The notes below the pieces were generated by a model. That model worked only from the letters and a program-made list of their open reading frames with translations, made no database searches and had not been told where the DNA came from. DNA of 64,000 bases from Comamonadaceae bacterium (lineage in GTDB: Bacteria; Pseudomonadota; Gammaproteobacteria; Burkholderiales; Burkholderiaceae_C). Positions 36,017 to 48,299 of the stretch are shown piece by piece. Within the stretch, counting starts at the first letter, position 1; each line of letters starts with the position of its first letter. Position numbers and translations under genes: made by a program. The stretch is from contig CANEXF010000009.1 in the NCBI GenBank assembly GCA_947443645.1, forward strand, positions 95,701-159,700, in the 5' to 3' direction.

Positions 36017-37255
36017 TCAGTCTGCCTGTTTCCGCAAAAAAGCAGGAATCTCGAAATCATCCATGCCGCCGGACGCCAGTGCATCGACCTTGGCCGCGGC
36101 TTGGGTACGGTTGGTACGCCAGACGCTTGGCACCGACATGTTGCCGTAGTCGGGCTGGGCCGAACCCATGGACGTTTGTGCAGAATTGCCGGAGGCGGAC
36201 ATACCGGTCACGGAATTGAGTGTTGGTACATTGAACGGCACGTTGTCCGTTCCTGTGCGCAGCACCTGCAGCGGCGGCGCATGGCGGCGTACACCCTGAC
36301 GGCTCAGGCCGGTGGCCACAACCGTCACGCGAATGTCCTCACCCAGCTCGTCGTCATAAGCTGTGCCGTAAATCACATGCGCATCAGGCGAGGCATAAGC
36401 ACGAATGGTGTTCATCGCCAGCTTGGATTCGCTCAATTTGAGTGAACCTTTGGCAGCAGTGATCAACACCAGCACGCCCTTGGCACCCGACAGGTCAATG
36501 CCTTCGAGCAGCGGGCAGGCCACAGCCTGCTCGGCGGCGATGCGCGCCCGATCCGGACCATTGGCCTTGGCCGTGCCCATCATGGCTTTGCCTGGCTCAC
36601 CCATCACGGTGCGCACGTCTTCGAAGTCGACGTTCACATGGCCAGGCACATTGATGATCTCGGCAATGCCGCCGACGGCGTTTTTCAGCACATCGTTGGC
36701 ATGGGCAAAGGCCTCATCCTGCGTGACGTCATCGCCCAGCACTTCGAGCAGTTTCTCGTTGAGCACCACGATCAGCGAGTCGACGTTGGCTTCGAGCTCA
36801 GCCAGGCCGAGGTCGGCGTTGGTCATGCGGCGGCCGCCTTCAAATTCGAAAGGCTTGGTCACCACGCCCACCGTCAAAATGCCCATCTCCTTGGCGATGC
36901 GCGCAATCACAGGCGCTGCACCGGTACCGGTGCCGCCACCCATGCCGGCAGTGATGAACAGCATGTGCGCGCCGTCGATGGCGCTGCGGATGTCGTCTTC
37001 AGCCAGCTCGGCTGCTGCACGGCCCTTTTCAGGCTTGCTGCCAGCGCCCAGTCCACTGCCACCGAGCTGAATTGTCTTGTGGGCAGCGCCGCGGCCCAAG
37101 GCCTGCGCGTCGGTGTTGGCGCAGATGAATTCAACGCCTTGCACGCCGCATTCAATCATGTGACCGACAGCGTTGCCGCCGCCGCCACCGACACCGATCA
37201 CCTTGATCTGTGTGCCCTGGTTGAATTCCTCGATTTCAATCATTTCGATGCTCAT
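36017..37255 (-). CDS. ftsZ: Cell division GTPase FtsZ
   Basis: 412 residues. Tubulin homologue that forms the Z ring. GTP-binding signature GMGGGTGTGAAPVIA, T7-loop region and the C-terminal conserved peptide DFEIPAFLRKQAD that binds FtsA and ZipA. A strong GGAGG ribosome site precedes the ATG. The 143-bp gap to ftsA is the largest inside the cluster and contains an inverted repeat (AGGCGG 37331-37336, CCGCCT 37344-37349), so a dedicated ftsZ promoter is likely there. Confidence 0.99.
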   Translation of the reverse strand: MSIEMIEIEEFNQGTQIKVIGVGGGGGNAVGHMIECGVQGVEFICANTDAQALGRGAAHKTIQLGGSGLGAGSKPEKGRAAAELAEDDIRSAIDGAHMLFITAGMGGGTGTGAAPVIARIAKEMGILTVGVVTKPFEFEGGRRMTNADLGLAELEANVDSLIVVLNEKLLEVLGDDVTQDEAFAHANDVLKNAVGGIAEIINVPGHVNVDFEDVRTVMGEPGKAMMGTAKANGPDRARIAAEQAVACPLLEGIDLSGAKGVLVLITAAKGSLKLSESKLAMNTIRAYASPDAHVIYGTAYDDELGEDIRVTVVATGLSRQGVRRHAPPLQVLRTGTDNVPFNVPTLNSVTGMSASGNSAQTSMGSAQPDYGNMSVPSVWRTNRTQAAAKVDALASGGMDDFEIPAFLRKQAD

Positions 37256-37398
37256 TGGGAGCCTCCTAAGTCAGTAATTTGCAGTTGCCAGAATTTTTTT
37301 GTGAGATTGCTTGGGATCAGGTCTTCATGAAGGCGGATCCGCACCGCCTGATCGAGTACACCGTGGAGCCGCCTTAACAAAGCTGTAGAAGTGTTTCA

Positions 37399-38628
37399 TC
37401 AGAAGTTCCCCACAAACCAGTCCTTGACCCGGCCAAAGGCGTTGTGCACGCTGCCAGCCTTTTGTGCCACCTTGTAGCCCCGCATGCGTCCGAGGCGGGC
37501 CTCTTCAAGCAAGCCCATCACGGTCGCGGCCCGCGCCTGCGCCACCATGTCGGAGAGCGCGCTCGAGTAACGCGGTATGCCGCGCCTGACGGGCTTGAGG
37601 AAAATATCCTCGCCCAGCTCGACCATGCCTGGCATCACGGCGCTGCCACCGGTAATCACAATGCCGGACGACAGCACTTCCTCGTAACCCGACTCGCGGA
37701 TGACCTGCTGCACCAACGAATAAATTTCTTCAATGCGCGGCTCGATCACGCCGGCGAGCGCCTGCTTGCTCAGCATGCGTGGTGCGCGGTCGCCCAGGCC
37801 GGGCACTTCAACCTGGGTGTCCGGGTCGGCCAGCAGCTGCTTGGCAAAGCCGCTTTCAACCTTGATGTCTTCAGCGTCCTTGGTGGGTGTGCGCAAGGCC
37901 ATGGCGATGTCGCTGGTGATCAGATCGCCGGCGATCGGAATCACGGCGGTATGCCGAATGGCGCCACCCGTGAAGATCGCGACATCGGTCGTGCCGGCGC
38001 CGATATCGACCAGCGCCACGCCAAGCTCCTGCTCGTCCTGCGTCAGCACTGCCAGGCTGGAGGCCAGCGGGTTGAGCATCAGCTGGTCGACTTCCAGACC
38101 GCAGCGGCGCACGCACTTGATGATGTTTTCTGCAGCGCTCTGGGCGCCTGTGACGATGTGCACCTTGGCCTCAAGGCGAATGCCGCTCATGCCAATCGGT
38201 TCGCGCACGTCCTGCCCGTCAATCACAAACTCCTGCGGCTCCACCAGCAGCAAGCGCTGATCGGTGGAAATGTTGATGGCCTTGGCGGTCTCAATCACGC
38301 GGGCAACGTCGGCCTGTGTGACTTCCTTGTCCTTGATGGCCACCATTCCGCTGGAATTGATGCCGCGAATGTGGCTGCCTGTGATGCCGGTGTAGACACG
38401 GGAAATCTTGCAGTCGGCCATCAACTCAGCCTCTTTGAGGGCCTGCTGAATGCTTTGTACGGTGGCATCAATATTGACCACCACACCACGCTTGAGTCCG
38501 TGGCTCACGGCAATGCCCAGGCCGGCCAGCTTGAGTTCACCACCGGGCATGACCTCGGCGACCACAACCATGACCTTGCTGGTTCCTATGTCCAGTCCAA
38601 CAACGAGATCTTTGTATTCTTTGGCCAT
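37399..38628 (-). CDS. ftsA: Cell division protein FtsA
   Basis: 409 residues, actin-like ATPase that tethers FtsZ to the membrane. Phosphate-binding loop VVGLDIGTSKVMVVV, ALVDIGAGTTDVAIF, GIVITGGSAVMPGM, and the C-terminal amphipathic targeting helix (VHNAFGRVKDWFVGNF). MAKEYKDL is chosen as the start, 4 bp after the ftsQ stop. Confidence 0.98.
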   Translation of the reverse strand: MAKEYKDLVVGLDIGTSKVMVVVAEVMPGGELKLAGLGIAVSHGLKRGVVVNIDATVQSIQQALKEAELMADCKISRVYTGITGSHIRGINSSGMVAIKDKEVTQADVARVIETAKAINISTDQRLLLVEPQEFVIDGQDVREPIGMSGIRLEAKVHIVTGAQSAAENIIKCVRRCGLEVDQLMLNPLASSLAVLTQDEQELGVALVDIGAGTTDVAIFTGGAIRHTAVIPIAGDLITSDIAMALRTPTKDAEDIKVESGFAKQLLADPDTQVEVPGLGDRAPRMLSKQALAGVIEPRIEEIYSLVQQVIRESGYEEVLSSGIVITGGSAVMPGMVELGEDIFLKPVRRGIPRYSSALSDMVAQARAATVMGLLEEARLGRMRGYKVAQKAGSVHNAFGRVKDWFVGNF

Positions 38629-38632
38629 CGCT

Positions 38633-39436
38633 TTACCTTTTTGCTTTCGTGTCCACTTTGTCCCCCGGACTGACCGTGGTGACACCTCTTAACTTGAGCG
38701 CATAGCCATTGCTATAGCGCAGATCGGCTGACTCCAGATCCCGGCCGTAGCGCGAGGAAACCTGGGTCAGCGTGCTGATGAAACGCTGGGCGCGGGCCTG
38801 AATTTCGGCCAGGGAGCCATGACCGAGTTCGACCACCGCGCCGCTATCGAGCCGCACACGCCAGCTGCCGTGCACCGTCAGCTCAAGCCGCTCCAGTACC
38901 GTGTCGAGCTTTTCAAACAGCGGCGACAGCACGCGGTAGGCTTGCAGCACCAGACCGGCCTGGCCCTGCGGTCCATTGAACTGCGGCAGTTCCTCGGACT
39001 CGACTTCACCCTGATTGGCTTCAAACACTTCGCCAAAACTGTTGACCAGGCGCGAATCACCCTCAGGGCCCCAGTAGGCAATGGCTTGATGCTCCTGCAA
39101 TACGACTTTGAGGCGGTTAGGGAACTGACGCTGAACCACAGCTTTGCGTACCCAGGGCACAGACTCGAAAACAGCGCGCGTACGGGCCAGATCCACCGTG
39201 AAGAAATTGCCGCTCAGACGCGGAGCCACATTGGCCCGCAAGGTCACCGCGTTGTTGTGATTCACATCACCCTGAACTGTGATGGCGCTGAGCTTGAACA
39301 GCGACTGGCGCATCAGCCAAGATGCACCAAGTGCCAGTGCCATGGCAGAAAAAGCCAGTGCAAACAGCAAGGCCAGCGCGTTCATGAGCCTGACGTCTGG
39401 CGGCAATGGCTTTGACAGTGGCAGCGTAGCGCTCAA
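38633..39436 (-). CDS. ftsQ: Cell division protein FtsQ
   Basis: 267 residues. One transmembrane helix (about 20-40), then a POTRA domain ([14 protein letters not shown]...) and an FtsQ beta domain. The longest frame starts with TTG 39436, overlapping the ddlB stop as TTGA, and AGGAGG (minus strand, about 39450-39445) is ideally placed for it. An ATG at 39385 would remove part of the cytoplasmic tail. FtsQ scaffolds FtsB, FtsL and FtsW/I. Confidence 0.93.
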   Translation of the reverse strand: MSATLPLSKPLPPDVRLMNALALLFALAFSAMALALGASWLMRQSLFKLSAITVQGDVNHNNAVTLRANVAPRLSGNFFTVDLARTRAVFESVPWVRKAVVQRQFPNRLKVVLQEHQAIAYWGPEGDSRLVNSFGEVFEANQGEVESEELPQFNGPQGQAGLVLQAYRVLSPLFEKLDTVLERLELTVHGSWRVRLDSGAVVELGHGSLAEIQARAQRFISTLTQVSSRYGRDLESADLRYSNGYALKLRGVTTVSPGDKVDTKAKR

Positions 39437-40428
39437 GCGGCAACCTCCTGGCGGTCATGCGCGGACTTTTCAAAATCCAGCGTCGCAGTTTTCAATATCG
39501 CCAGGCAAAGATCCTCGTAAGACAGGCCGGCGGCCCGTGCCGACATCGGCACCAGCGAGTGGCCTGTCATGCCGGGCGAGGTGTTGATTTCAAGCAGGAA
39601 AGGCTGGCGTGTGCGCCTGTCAATCATGACGTCGGCGCGGGCCCAGCCGCGGCAATTAAGGGTTACATAGGCCTGCAGAACCAGCTGCTGTATCGCCGCT
39701 TCCTCGCCCTCGGGCAGGCCGCATGGCACCAGGTATTGCGTGCTGTCGGTGAAATATTTGTTCTGGTAGTCGTAGTTGCCATCGGGCGCGACGATGCGGA
39801 TCACAGGCAAGGCCTGTGCGCCACTGCCGGTGCCCAGGACCGGGCAGGTGACTTCGTCGCCGCTGATGAACTGCTCGCACAGGATGTCGGCGTCGAGCTG
39901 GGCGGCCTGCGCCACTGCGCTGGCCATGTCGGCGACAGCTGTGACCTTGCTCAGGCCTATCGATGAGCCTTCCCGTGCGGGCTTGACAATCAGGGGCAAG
40001 CCCAGCGCATCGGGCACGGCATTGACATCGGCGCTGGTGTAGGCGCCGCGGCGCAGCAGCACATACTTGGGCGTGGGCAAGCCTTCGGACAGCAGCACGC
40101 GTTTGGTCATGACCTTGTCAATCGCCATGCTGGAGGCCATGACGCCAGAGCCTGTGTACGGAATACCAAGCAACTCAAGCGCGCCCTGCACCGTGCCGTC
40201 CTCGCCGAAGCGGCCATGCAGCGCAATGAAGCAGCGCGTAAATCCAAGCTTTTTAAGCTCGCCAAGGTCGCGTTCGGCCGGATTAAAAGCGTGTGCATCG
40301 ACGCCACGCGAGCGCAATGCCTGCAACACGCCATTGCCCGACATCAGGGAAATTTCTCGCTCGGCCGACATTCCGCCCATCAGCACGGCGACCTTGCCAA
40401 AGTCAGGTTGTGTTGCGGTCTGGCTCAT
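39433..40428 (-). CDS. ddlB: D-alanine--D-alanine ligase
   Basis: 331 residues, ATP-grasp. [51 protein letters not shown] and the metal-binding [18 protein letters not shown]. Makes the D-Ala-D-Ala that MurF adds. Overlaps murC and ftsQ by 4 bp each. Confidence 0.98.
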   Translation of the reverse strand: MSQTATQPDFGKVAVLMGGMSAEREISLMSGNGVLQALRSRGVDAHAFNPAERDLGELKKLGFTRCFIALHGRFGEDGTVQGALELLGIPYTGSGVMASSMAIDKVMTKRVLLSEGLPTPKYVLLRRGAYTSADVNAVPDALGLPLIVKPAREGSSIGLSKVTAVADMASAVAQAAQLDADILCEQFISGDEVTCPVLGTGSGAQALPVIRIVAPDGNYDYQNKYFTDSTQYLVPCGLPEGEEAAIQQLVLQAYVTLNCRGWARADVMIDRRTRQPFLLEINTSPGMTGHSLVPMSARAAGLSYEDLCLAILKTATLDFEKSAHDRQEVAA

Positions 40429-41849
40429 GCGCCCTGCCCTTCAAAATTGGCTGCAGCCAGCAATTCAACGACTTTTGCAGGCACATGGCCAATCGAGCCT
40501 GCGCCCATGCACAGCACCACGTCGGCGCCCCGAGCGTTGTCCACGATGGCTTGCGGCATGGCCTCAATCGCGTCGACAAACATGGGCTCCAGCTTGCCGG
40601 CCACGCGCAATGCACGCGTCAGCGCGCGACCGTCGGCAGCAACAATCGGCGCTTCGCCTGCAGCATAGACCTCAGACAGCCAGACTGCGTCTGCATGGCC
40701 AATGACCTTGACGAAGTCCTCAAAGCAGTCGCGGGTTCGGGTGTAGCGGTGCGGCTGAAATGCAAGCACCAAACGCCGGCCCGGGAAGGCGCCGCGCGCA
40801 GCCGCCAGGGTTGCGGCCATCTCCACAGGGTGATGGCCGTAGTCTTCAATCAATGTGAATTTCCCACCATCTTTGGCGGGAAGATCGCCATAGCTCTGAA
40901 AGCGTCGGCCCACGCCCTTGAACTCGGCCAAGGCCTTTTGCACCGCGGAATCAGGCACATTGAGTTCAACTGCAACGGCAATGGCCGACAGGGCATTGAG
41001 CACGTTGTGCTCACCGGCGAGATTGAGCACGACATCCATGTCAGGCAAGGTCACGCCATTGCGCCTTTGCGCCGTGAAGTGCATTTGCGCGCCCACAGGC
41101 CGCACATTCACGGCCCGCACTTGCGCGTCCGCGCCAAAGCCATAGCTGGTGATGGGGCAGGAAACTTGCGGCACGATCTCTCTCACCGCAGGGTCATCGG
41201 TGCACAGGATGGCCGTGCCGTAAAAGGGCATGCGGTGCAGAAAATCGACAAAGGCTTTTTTCAGATTACCAAAATCATGGCCATAGGTTTCCATATGGTC
41301 GGCATCAATATTGGTCACGACCGCCATCACGGGCAGCAGGTTCAAGAACGAAGCGTCGGACTCATCGGCCTCGACCACGATGTAGTCGCCCGAGCCCAGC
41401 TTGGCATTGGCACCCGCGCTGTTGAGCCGGCCGCCAATCACAAAGGTGGGATCCAGGCCGCCCTCGGCCAAAATACTCGCGACCAGGCTGGTGGTGGTTG
41501 TTTTTCCGTGTGTGCCGGCAATCGCAATGCCCTGCTTGAGGCGCATCAGCTCGGCCAGCATCAGCGCGCGAGGCACCACAGGAATATGTTTTTCGCGTGC
41601 GGCCAGCACCTCCGGGTTGTCAGACTGAACCGCGGTGGAGGTCACGACGGCATCAACACTTGCAAGGTTTTCTGCGGCGTGGCCAACAAAAGTCTTGATG
41701 CCCAGGCCGGCCAGGCGACGCAGCGTTGCGCTGTCAGACAAGTCAGAGCCGGAAATCACATAGCCCAGGTTGTGCAAAACTTCGGCGATGCCGGACATTC
41801 CGGAGCCGCCCAAGCCGATGAAATGAATGTGTTTGACGGCGTGTTTCAC
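40425..41849 (-). CDS. murC: UDP-N-acetylmuramate--L-alanine ligase
   Basis: 474 residues. [17 protein letters not shown] at the N-terminus, ATP loop [14 protein letters not shown], and [12 protein letters not shown]. Starts with GTG 41849, which overlaps the murG stop as GTGA. Confidence 0.98.
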   Translation of the reverse strand: MKHAVKHIHFIGLGGSGMSGIAEVLHNLGYVISGSDLSDSATLRRLAGLGIKTFVGHAAENLASVDAVVTSTAVQSDNPEVLAAREKHIPVVPRALMLAELMRLKQGIAIAGTHGKTTTTSLVASILAEGGLDPTFVIGGRLNSAGANAKLGSGDYIVVEADESDASFLNLLPVMAVVTNIDADHMETYGHDFGNLKKAFVDFLHRMPFYGTAILCTDDPAVREIVPQVSCPITSYGFGADAQVRAVNVRPVGAQMHFTAQRRNGVTLPDMDVVLNLAGEHNVLNALSAIAVAVELNVPDSAVQKALAEFKGVGRRFQSYGDLPAKDGGKFTLIEDYGHHPVEMAATLAAARGAFPGRRLVLAFQPHRYTRTRDCFEDFVKVIGHADAVWLSEVYAAGEAPIVAADGRALTRALRVAGKLEPMFVDAIEAMPQAIVDNARGADVVLCMGAGSIGHVPAKVVELLAAANFEGQGA

Positions 41850-42961
41850 GAGACCAGTTCCTCACAGGCGGCCACAACACGCGCTGTGGCATCTGTTTTT
41901 TGCATTGTTTTGGCCTTCAGCGCCCTGTTTTCGAGCGTAGAACGCTCTGTTTTTTGTAGCATAACAGCAAGACTGTCGGGTGTCAGGTCTTTTTGCTGCA
42001 CCAGCCAGCCGCCACCATGCTCGACCAGGAAGCGCGCATTGCTGCTTTGGTGGTCATCGACTGCGGATGGGAAGGGTACGAACAGCGCGGCAGCGCCTAT
42101 GGCGGCGATCTCGGTGACGGTGCTGGCGCCTGCGCGGCAGACGATCAGGTCGGCATCTGCAAACGCAGCAGCCGTGTCGTTGATGAAGGGCGTGAGCTCC
42201 GCCTCCACACCGGCCACGCGGTAGTTCTCGCGCAGCTCGTCTATCTGTCTGGCGCCGCTTTGATGCGTCACCAGCGGGCGCTGCGCCTGTGGAATCAAGG
42301 CCAGTGCCTGCGGCACGATGCGGTTCAGCGCCTGGGCACCTAGGCTGCCACCAACAACCAGCAACTTCAAGGGACCGCTGCGTTGCGCAAACCTAGTCGC
42401 AGGATCGGCTTGCTGCGTGAACGCCGGACGCAGGGGATTGCCTACCCACTGCGCGTTTTTAAGCACATCAGGAAAGGCCGTGAAAACGCGATCGGCGACA
42501 CGGGCCAATATCCGGTTGACCCAGCCCGCAACAGAATTTTGCTCATGCAGAACCAAAGGCTTGCCAAGCAAAACACTCATCAGCCCGGCCGGAAAAGCCA
42601 TGTAGCCCCCCAGGCCGACGACCACGTCAGGCTTGACCCGGCGCACTATGCGAACGCTCTGCCAGCAGGCCTTGAGCAGACGCAGTGGCAGCAAGGCCAG
42701 GGTAGCAAGGCCTTTGCCGCGCACGCCAGAGAACTCGACAGCCTCGAAGGCAAAGCCACGCGGCGGCACCAGCTGGCTTTCCATGCTCGGATGCCCGGAC
42801 ATGCCTTTGCTGCCCAGCCAGTGCACGCGCCAGCCCTTGTCGCGCAGGGCCTCGGCCACGGCAAGGCCTGGGAAGATATGACCACCCGTTCCGCCGGCCA
42901 TGACCAGCGCAACATGAGCCCCCACGCTTGTCGCTTCGCGTGATGCGGCGCTCTCGCTCAT
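41846..42961 (-). CDS. murG: Lipid II synthase (UDP-GlcNAc transferase) MurG
   Basis: 371 residues. Membrane-associated glycosyltransferase converting lipid I to lipid [45 protein letters not shown] and [15 protein letters not shown] are diagnostic. The first 15 or so residues ([16 protein letters not shown]) are not typical; they are encoded by a copy of the 24-nt repeat also found inside mpl. The ATG overlaps the ftsW stop (ATGA). Confidence 0.97.
   Translation of the reverse strand: MSESAASREATSVGAHVALVMAGGTGGHIFPGLAVAEALRDKGWRVHWLGSKGMSGHPSMESQLVPPRGFAFEAVEFSGVRGKGLATLALLPLRLLKACWQSVRIVRRVKPDVVVGLGGYMAFPAGLMSVLLGKPLVLHEQNSVAGWVNRILARVADRVFTAFPDVLKNAQWVGNPLRPAFTQQADPATRFAQRSGPLKLLVVGGSLGAQALNRIVPQALALIPQAQRPLVTHQSGARQIDELRENYRVAGVEAELTPFINDTAAAFADADLIVCRAGASTVTEIAAIGAAALFVPFPSAVDDHQSSNARFLVEHGGGWLVQQKDLTPDSLAVMLQKTERSTLENRALKAKTMQKTDATARVVAACEELVS
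42918..42941. repeat. 24-nt repeat, murG copy
   Basis: Identical to 24119-24142 in mpl. It lies within the 5' end of murG, read on the opposite strand relative to mpl, and encodes REATSVGA there. Confidence 0.8.
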
Positions 42962-44211
42962 GCGCGGCCTCCACGCATCAAAAGTCGATTCTCGTAGTCG
43001 ATCCTGAGCACCACCGCCAGTGAAATCAGGTTCATCAAAATTGCCGAGCCACCATAGCTCATCAGCGGCAGGGTCAGGCCCTTGGTTGGCAAGGCGCCGA
43101 GGTTCACGCCAATGTTGATAAAGGTCTGAAAGCCTATCCAGATACCCACGCCTTGCGCCACCAGACCGGCAAACAGACGGTCCAGCGCAATCGACTGTCG
43201 GCCTATGTGCATGATGCGACGGGTCATCCACATGAACAGGGCAATCACCACCAGCACGCCCACCAGGCCAAATTCTTCACCTATCACGGCCATCAAAAAG
43301 TCGGTATGCGCTTCGGGCAGCCAATGCAGCTTTTCAATGCTGCCGCCCAGACCGACACCGAAAATCTCGCCACGACCAAAGGCAATCAGTGAATGCGAGA
43401 GCTGATAGCCCTTGCCCATGGCGTATTTTTCGCCCCAGGGATCCAGGTAGGCAAAAATCCGCTCACGACGCCAGTCGCTGAGCATCACCATCAATCCAAA
43501 GGCGACCACGACCACGGCAGCGATCACGAAAAACATGCGCGCGTTCACGCCGCCGAGAAACAAGATGCCCATGGCGATCACCGAGATCACCATGAAGGCG
43601 CCCATGTCCGGCTCGGCCAGCAGCAGCAGGCCGACGATGCCGATGGCAAACGCCATCGGCAGTACGGCGCGGAAAAAGCGCTCCTTGACTTCCATTTTTC
43701 TGACCATGTAGTCGGCGGCGTAAATCAGCACGGCAAACTTGGCCAGCTCGGATGGCTGAAAGTTCATGAAGCCCAGCGTGATCCAGCGGCGTGCGCCGTT
43801 CACACCTTTGCCAATGAACGGAATCAGCACCAGCATCAACAGCACCAGCGACAGCACAAACAGCCAGGGCGCGACCTTTTCCCAGATCGACATTGGCACC
43901 TGAAACGCCAGTATGGCGACGATCAAGGCCACGGCCAGCGACAACACGTGGCGCATCAGAAAATGGGTGTGCGCGTAATGTGCGAACTTTGGGTTGTCCG
44001 GCATGGCAATTGAGGCCGAATAGACCATCACCAGGCCCAGCATCAACAAGGCCACGGTGACCCATACCAGCGCCTGGTCAAAACCGGCAAGACCCGCGGA
44101 CGCAACAGGCGTGCCTGACAGACTTTGCCGGCCAAGGCGAACCGGCAACGCATCCGGACTGCTGCGACGTGCGCCGCCCATAGCGCCCAGCCAGCCAGAA
44201 AAACGCGTCAT
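42958..44211 (-). CDS. ftsW: Septal SEDS glycosyltransferase FtsW
   Basis: 417 residues with about ten membrane helices. [32 protein letters not shown], and [15 protein letters not shown] define the family. Polymerises glycan at the septum with FtsI. The start MTRFSGWLG lies 5 bp after the murD stop; a cytoplasmic N-terminus of about 50 residues precedes the first helix. Confidence 0.97.
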   Translation of the reverse strand: MTRFSGWLGAMGGARRSSPDALPVRLGRQSLSGTPVASAGLAGFDQALVWVTVALLMLGLVMVYSASIAMPDNPKFAHYAHTHFLMRHVLSLAVALIVAILAFQVPMSIWEKVAPWLFVLSLVLLMLVLIPFIGKGVNGARRWITLGFMNFQPSELAKFAVLIYAADYMVRKMEVKERFFRAVLPMAFAIGIVGLLLLAEPDMGAFMVISVIAMGILFLGGVNARMFFVIAAVVVVAFGLMVMLSDWRRERIFAYLDPWGEKYAMGKGYQLSHSLIAFGRGEIFGVGLGGSIEKLHWLPEAHTDFLMAVIGEEFGLVGVLVVIALFMWMTRRIMHIGRQSIALDRLFAGLVAQGVGIWIGFQTFINIGVNLGALPTKGLTLPLMSYGGSAILMNLISLAVVLRIDYENRLLMRGGRA

Positions 44212-44216
44212 GACCG

Positions 44217-45719
44217 TCACAGCACGGCTCCCCGCTCTTGCGCAAGCGCTTGCACAGCGTCGCAAAATACCAGGGCTCTGTGCGCGTAGTCATCAAACAT
44301 GTCAAAACTGGCGCATGCGGGCGACAGCAAAACGGCGTCACCGGTTTGAGCCTGCTGGGCCGCCAGCTGCACGGCCTGCTGCATGGTCTCGGCCTCGAGC
44401 AAGGGCACGCCGGTGTTCTGCAAGGCAGAGCGGATCAGCGCGGCATCGCGGCCCATGAGCACCACGGCACGCGCATAACGCGATACCGGTTCAGCCAACG
44501 GCGAGAAGTCCTGCCCCTTGCCCTCGCCACCCAGAATCACCACCAGCCGGCGATCTGCGCCCAAGCCAGCCAGTGCCGCAACCGTGGCGCCCACATTGGT
44601 GCCCTTGCTGTCGTCGAAGTACTCGACATCGTCGAGCACGGCAACCGACTGCACGCGATGCGGCTCGCCCTGGTATTCGCGCAAGCCATGCAGCATGGGC
44701 GCAAGATTGCAGCCCGCAGCCACGGCAAGAGCCAGCGCCGCCAGCGCATTGCTGGCGTTATGCCTGCCCCTGATGCGCAGCGCATCAAGCGGCATCAGGC
44801 GCTGGATGTACAGCACGACTTCTTCATCCTTGCGGCGTTTGATGGTTTCATCGGCAACCGCTGCGCGTACCAGCCAGGCCATGCCATTGACAGTCTCCAC
44901 GCCGTAGTCGCCGGGGCGCTGTGGCTCGTCGCTGCCGAAAGTCAGGTAGTCGCGCAACTGCTTGCCCTTGACCAGAGGCGGCAATGCGGCCATGACCAGG
45001 GGGTCATCACGATTGAGCAGCATGAGTCCACGGCTGCCGTACACAGCGGCTTTGGCGGCCGCGTAGGCCTGCATGGTTTCGTGCCAGTCCAGATGGTCTT
45101 GCGTGACGTTCAGAACTGTTGCGACTGTGGGCTCAAAAGCACTCACGCCGTCGAGCTGAAAGCTGGACAATTCCAGCACCCATACCTCGGGCATGTCCTG
45201 GCCGTCCTGCGCCTGGTCGAGTTTTTGCGACAAGGTGTCCAGCAGCGTGGGGCCGATGTTGCCAGCCACGGCAACCGACTTGCCGGCGCGCTGCACCAAC
45301 TGGCCTGTCAGCGAGGTCACGGTGGTCTTGCCGTTGGTTCCTGTGATCGCAATCAGTTGCGGGGTATAGCCTGTGTCCTGCTGCAAGTCCTGCAGCGCCT
45401 GCGCAAACAGGCTGAGTTCATTGCCGCAAGCAATACCTCGGCGCTGTGCGCCTGCGATCAAGCTTGCGACGGCAGCCGGAGACAAGCCAGGGCTTTTGAG
45501 CACCAGGTCAAACGAGGCAGTCTCCAGTAGCGCTTCATTCATCTCGGCGTGAACAAACCGGGCGTCAGGCATTTCAGAGAGCGCCTGCAACTGTGGCGGC
45601 GCCGGCCGTGTGTCCGCGACAGTGACTGCCGCGCCAAAGCGCAGGCACCAGCGCGCCAAGGCCAGGCCGGACCAGCCCAGCCCGAGCACAAGAATGTTCT
45701 TTTGCGCCAGGTTTTTCAT
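44217..45719 (-). CDS. murD: UDP-MurNAc-L-Ala--D-glutamate ligase
   Basis: 500 residues, longer than E. coli MurD (438). [21 protein letters not shown] loop [24 protein letters not shown] and [15 protein letters not shown]. The extra length lies partly in a segment around [18 protein letters not shown]. Overlaps the mraY stop by 4 bp. Confidence 0.97.
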   Translation of the reverse strand: MKNLAQKNILVLGLGWSGLALARWCLRFGAAVTVADTRPAPPQLQALSEMPDARFVHAEMNEALLETASFDLVLKSPGLSPAAVASLIAGAQRRGIACGNELSLFAQALQDLQQDTGYTPQLIAITGTNGKTTVTSLTGQLVQRAGKSVAVAGNIGPTLLDTLSQKLDQAQDGQDMPEVWVLELSSFQLDGVSAFEPTVATVLNVTQDHLDWHETMQAYAAAKAAVYGSRGLMLLNRDDPLVMAALPPLVKGKQLRDYLTFGSDEPQRPGDYGVETVNGMAWLVRAAVADETIKRRKDEEVVLYIQRLMPLDALRIRGRHNASNALAALALAVAAGCNLAPMLHGLREYQGEPHRVQSVAVLDDVEYFDDSKGTNVGATVAALAGLGADRRLVVILGGEGKGQDFSPLAEPVSRYARAVVLMGRDAALIRSALQNTGVPLLEAETMQQAVQLAAQQAQTGDAVLLSPACASFDMFDDYAHRALVFCDAVQALAQERGAVL

Positions 45720-46894
45720 CTCAGCTTGAGGGTTGAAAGACCAACCAGGCACAGCAGCATGGTGATGATCCAGAAACGCACAACCACTTGTGTTTCTTTC
45801 CAGCCGCTTTTCTCGAAGTGGTGGTGAAGCGGCGCCATTTTCAGAATCCGGCGACCCGCGCCATAACGTTTTTTGGTGTACTTGAAATACAGCACTTGCA
45901 GCATCACGGACAGCGCCTCGATCACGAAAATGCCGCCCATGATGGCGAGCACGATTTCCTGGCGCACGATGACTGCAATGGTGCCCAAAGCGGCGCCCAG
46001 GGCCAGTGCTCCGACGTCACCCATAAAAACCTGAGCCGGGTGGGTGTTGAACCACAAAAATGCCAGCCCCGCACCAGCCATGGCCGAGCAAAATATCAGT
46101 AACTCACCCGAGCCGGGGATATGCGGAAAAAACAGGTATTTCGAATACACCGAGCTGCCCGTCACATAGGCGAAAACACCGAGCGCAGAACCCACCATCA
46201 CAACCGGCATGATGGCCAGTCCATCGAGCCCGTCGGTCAGATTGACCGCATTACTGGAGCCGACGATCACCAGATAGGTCAGGATCACAAAGCCGAACAC
46301 GCCCAATGGGTAGCTGACTTCCTTGACAAAGGGCAGCAGCAAGCCGGCTTTGGGCGGCAGATTCACGTCAAAGCCAGACTGCACCCAGCTGATAAACAGC
46401 CCCACGACTCTCAGATTGGAGCTCTCCGAAATACTGAACACCAGGTAGAGCGCAGCCACCAGGCCTATAAGGGACTGCCAGAAATATTTTTCACGCGAGC
46501 GCATGCCTTCAGGGTCTTTGCGCACCACTTTGCGCCAGTCATCGGCCCAGCCAATTGCGCCAAAGCCCAGCGTCACGAGCAGCACAATCCAGACGAAGCG
46601 ATTGGACAGGTCCGCCCAGAGCAGCGTGGCAACAGCGATGGCTAACAAAATCAACACCCCGCCCATGGTCGGTGTGCCACTCTTGCTCAGATGTGTCTGC
46701 ATCGCGTACTCTCGAATCGGCTGCCCGATCTTCAGAGAAATCAGGCGGCGAATCACAAACGGGCCGGCCACCAGACCAATCAGCAAGGCCGTCATAGCGG
46801 CCATCACAGCGCGGAAGGTCAGGTACTGGAACACCCTGAAATAACCGAATTCCGGTGATACGGACTGAAGCCATTGGGCTAGGCTAAGCAGCAT
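45716..46894 (-). CDS. mraY: Phospho-MurNAc-pentapeptide transferase
   Basis: 392 residues, polytopic. [29 protein letters not shown] (Mg-binding Asp pair), [13 protein letters not shown] and MAPLHHHFE. Transfers phospho-MurNAc-pentapeptide to undecaprenyl phosphate, making lipid I. Its start overlaps murF by 11 bp. Confidence 0.99.
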   Translation of the reverse strand: MLLSLAQWLQSVSPEFGYFRVFQYLTFRAVMAAMTALLIGLVAGPFVIRRLISLKIGQPIREYAMQTHLSKSGTPTMGGVLILLAIAVATLLWADLSNRFVWIVLLVTLGFGAIGWADDWRKVVRKDPEGMRSREKYFWQSLIGLVAALYLVFSISESSNLRVVGLFISWVQSGFDVNLPPKAGLLLPFVKEVSYPLGVFGFVILTYLVIVGSSNAVNLTDGLDGLAIMPVVMVGSALGVFAYVTGSSVYSKYLFFPHIPGSGELLIFCSAMAGAGLAFLWFNTHPAQVFMGDVGALALGAALGTIAVIVRQEIVLAIMGGIFVIEALSVMLQVLYFKYTKKRYGAGRRILKMAPLHHHFEKSGWKETQVVVRFWIITMLLCLVGLSTLKLR

Positions 46895-48299
46895 GGGGCT
46901 TATTCCTCATTGGTTGTTGGGTGTGCTCGGTGATGGCCTGCACGACGCGTTCCATCTTCATGAAGCGCGATCCCTTGACAAGCACGCTGCCCACCAGGGG
47001 CAGCTCGCACAGCACAGCTGCGTTCAGGCTTTCGATGTCATCGAAATGACGGCCTTGCGCAAAGCTCAGGGCTGCCCCTTCAGACTGCGGGCCCAGTGCG
47101 AACAGTTTTTCCACGCCAAGCTCGCGCGCCAGTCGCCCGGCTTCCTGGTGAAACTCCGGCCCCTGATCGCCTACCTCTCCCATGTCGCCGATCACCAGCA
47201 GGCGCGGGCCGGGCAGCTCCGCGAGCAAATCAATGGCGGCGCGCATGGAATCGGGGTTGGCGTTGTAGCTGTCGTCAATCAGGTTCAGCGCATGTCCAGC
47301 CACGTCAAGCACCAGAGCGCGCGATCGACCCTTGACAGGTTCAAAGCCTGAGAGACCAGCAGCAATGCAATTGAGCGGCACGCCGGCCGCCAGAGCGCAA
47401 GCCGTTGCCGCGAGCGCATTTTTGACGTTGTGCCGACCCGCCACCTGCAGATCAAACTCAAACGGGCCTGATGGCGTGCTTGCCTGCACATGCCAGCTGT
47501 TTCCGGCCCAATGCGCAAGCGCCGTGACATCCGCACTCTGAGCTGGCGCGCCAGGCGCGGCAAAGGTCAAGACCTTGCGCGATCCGGCCAGTTCACGCCA
47601 GACCGGCGTGAACTCGTCATCAGCCGGAAACACCGCCACGCCATCAGCCGCCAGCGACTCAATCACCGCGCCATTTTCCAGGGCAACAGCCTGCACGGTG
47701 GCCATGAATTCCAGATGCTCGCGCTGCGCGTTGTTGACCAGTGCCACCGTAGGTCGGGTCAGGCCAGCCAGATAGGCAATCTCGCCAGGATGGTTCATGC
47801 CCAGTTCGACAACACCAGCCTGATGGTTTTTTCTCAGACGCAAAAGCGTCAAAGGCACACCGATATCGTTGTTGAGGTTGCCTTCAGTCGCAAACGCGGC
47901 CTCAGCCTTCCAGGCGCGCAGTATCGCGGCGATCATCTGGGTGACGGTGGTTTTACCGTTGCTGCCGGTCACAGCAATCAGCGGCAAATCAAACTGGGCG
48001 CGCCATCCGGCTGCAAGCTGGCCCAAAGCCAGCTTCGAATCGCCAAGCTCAAGGCCAGGCAGGCCGGCGGCGGCCAGACCACCATGCGCAATCGCTGCGA
48101 CAGCGCCTTGCTTGCGGGCCTGCAGCAAAAAGTCGTTGGCATCAAAACGCTCGCCCTTGAGCGCCACAAACAGGTCACCCGCCTGAAGCGTTCGGGTGTC
48201 GGTATGCACTCTGGTGATTTGCACGTTCGCATCACCGACCAAGGTGACAGGCGATTGCGCGCACGCTATCCAGTCCAGAGCTTGCTGCAAGCGCATCAT
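46884..48299 (-). CDS. murF: UDP-MurNAc-tripeptide--D-Ala-D-Ala ligase
   Basis: 471 residues. ATP loop [29 protein letters not shown], and [15 protein letters not shown]. Two adjacent ATG codons (48299 and 48296) could start it; both overlap the murE stop. Confidence 0.98.
   Translation of the reverse strand: MMRLQQALDWIACAQSPVTLVGDANVQITRVHTDTRTLQAGDLFVALKGERFDANDFLLQARKQGAVAAIAHGGLAAAGLPGLELGDSKLALGQLAAGWRAQFDLPLIAVTGSNGKTTVTQMIAAILRAWKAEAAFATEGNLNNDIGVPLTLLRLRKNHQAGVVELGMNHPGEIAYLAGLTRPTVALVNNAQREHLEFMATVQAVALENGAVIESLAADGVAVFPADDEFTPVWRELAGSRKVLTFAAPGAPAQSADVTALAHWAGNSWHVQASTPSGPFEFDLQVAGRHNVKNALAATACALAAGVPLNCIAAGLSGFEPVKGRSRALVLDVAGHALNLIDDSYNANPDSMRAAIDLLAELPGPRLLVIGDMGEVGDQGPEFHQEAGRLARELGVEKLFALGPQSEGAALSFAQGRHFDDIESLNAAVLCELPLVGSVLVKGSRFMKMERVVQAITEHTQQPMRNKPHAA

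Noticed and set aside
37331..37349. AGGCGG/CCGCCT dyad between ftsA and ftsZ as a terminator
   Set aside because: No T-tract follows on either strand and ftsZ must be expressed; mentioned only with ftsZ as a possible promoter-region element.
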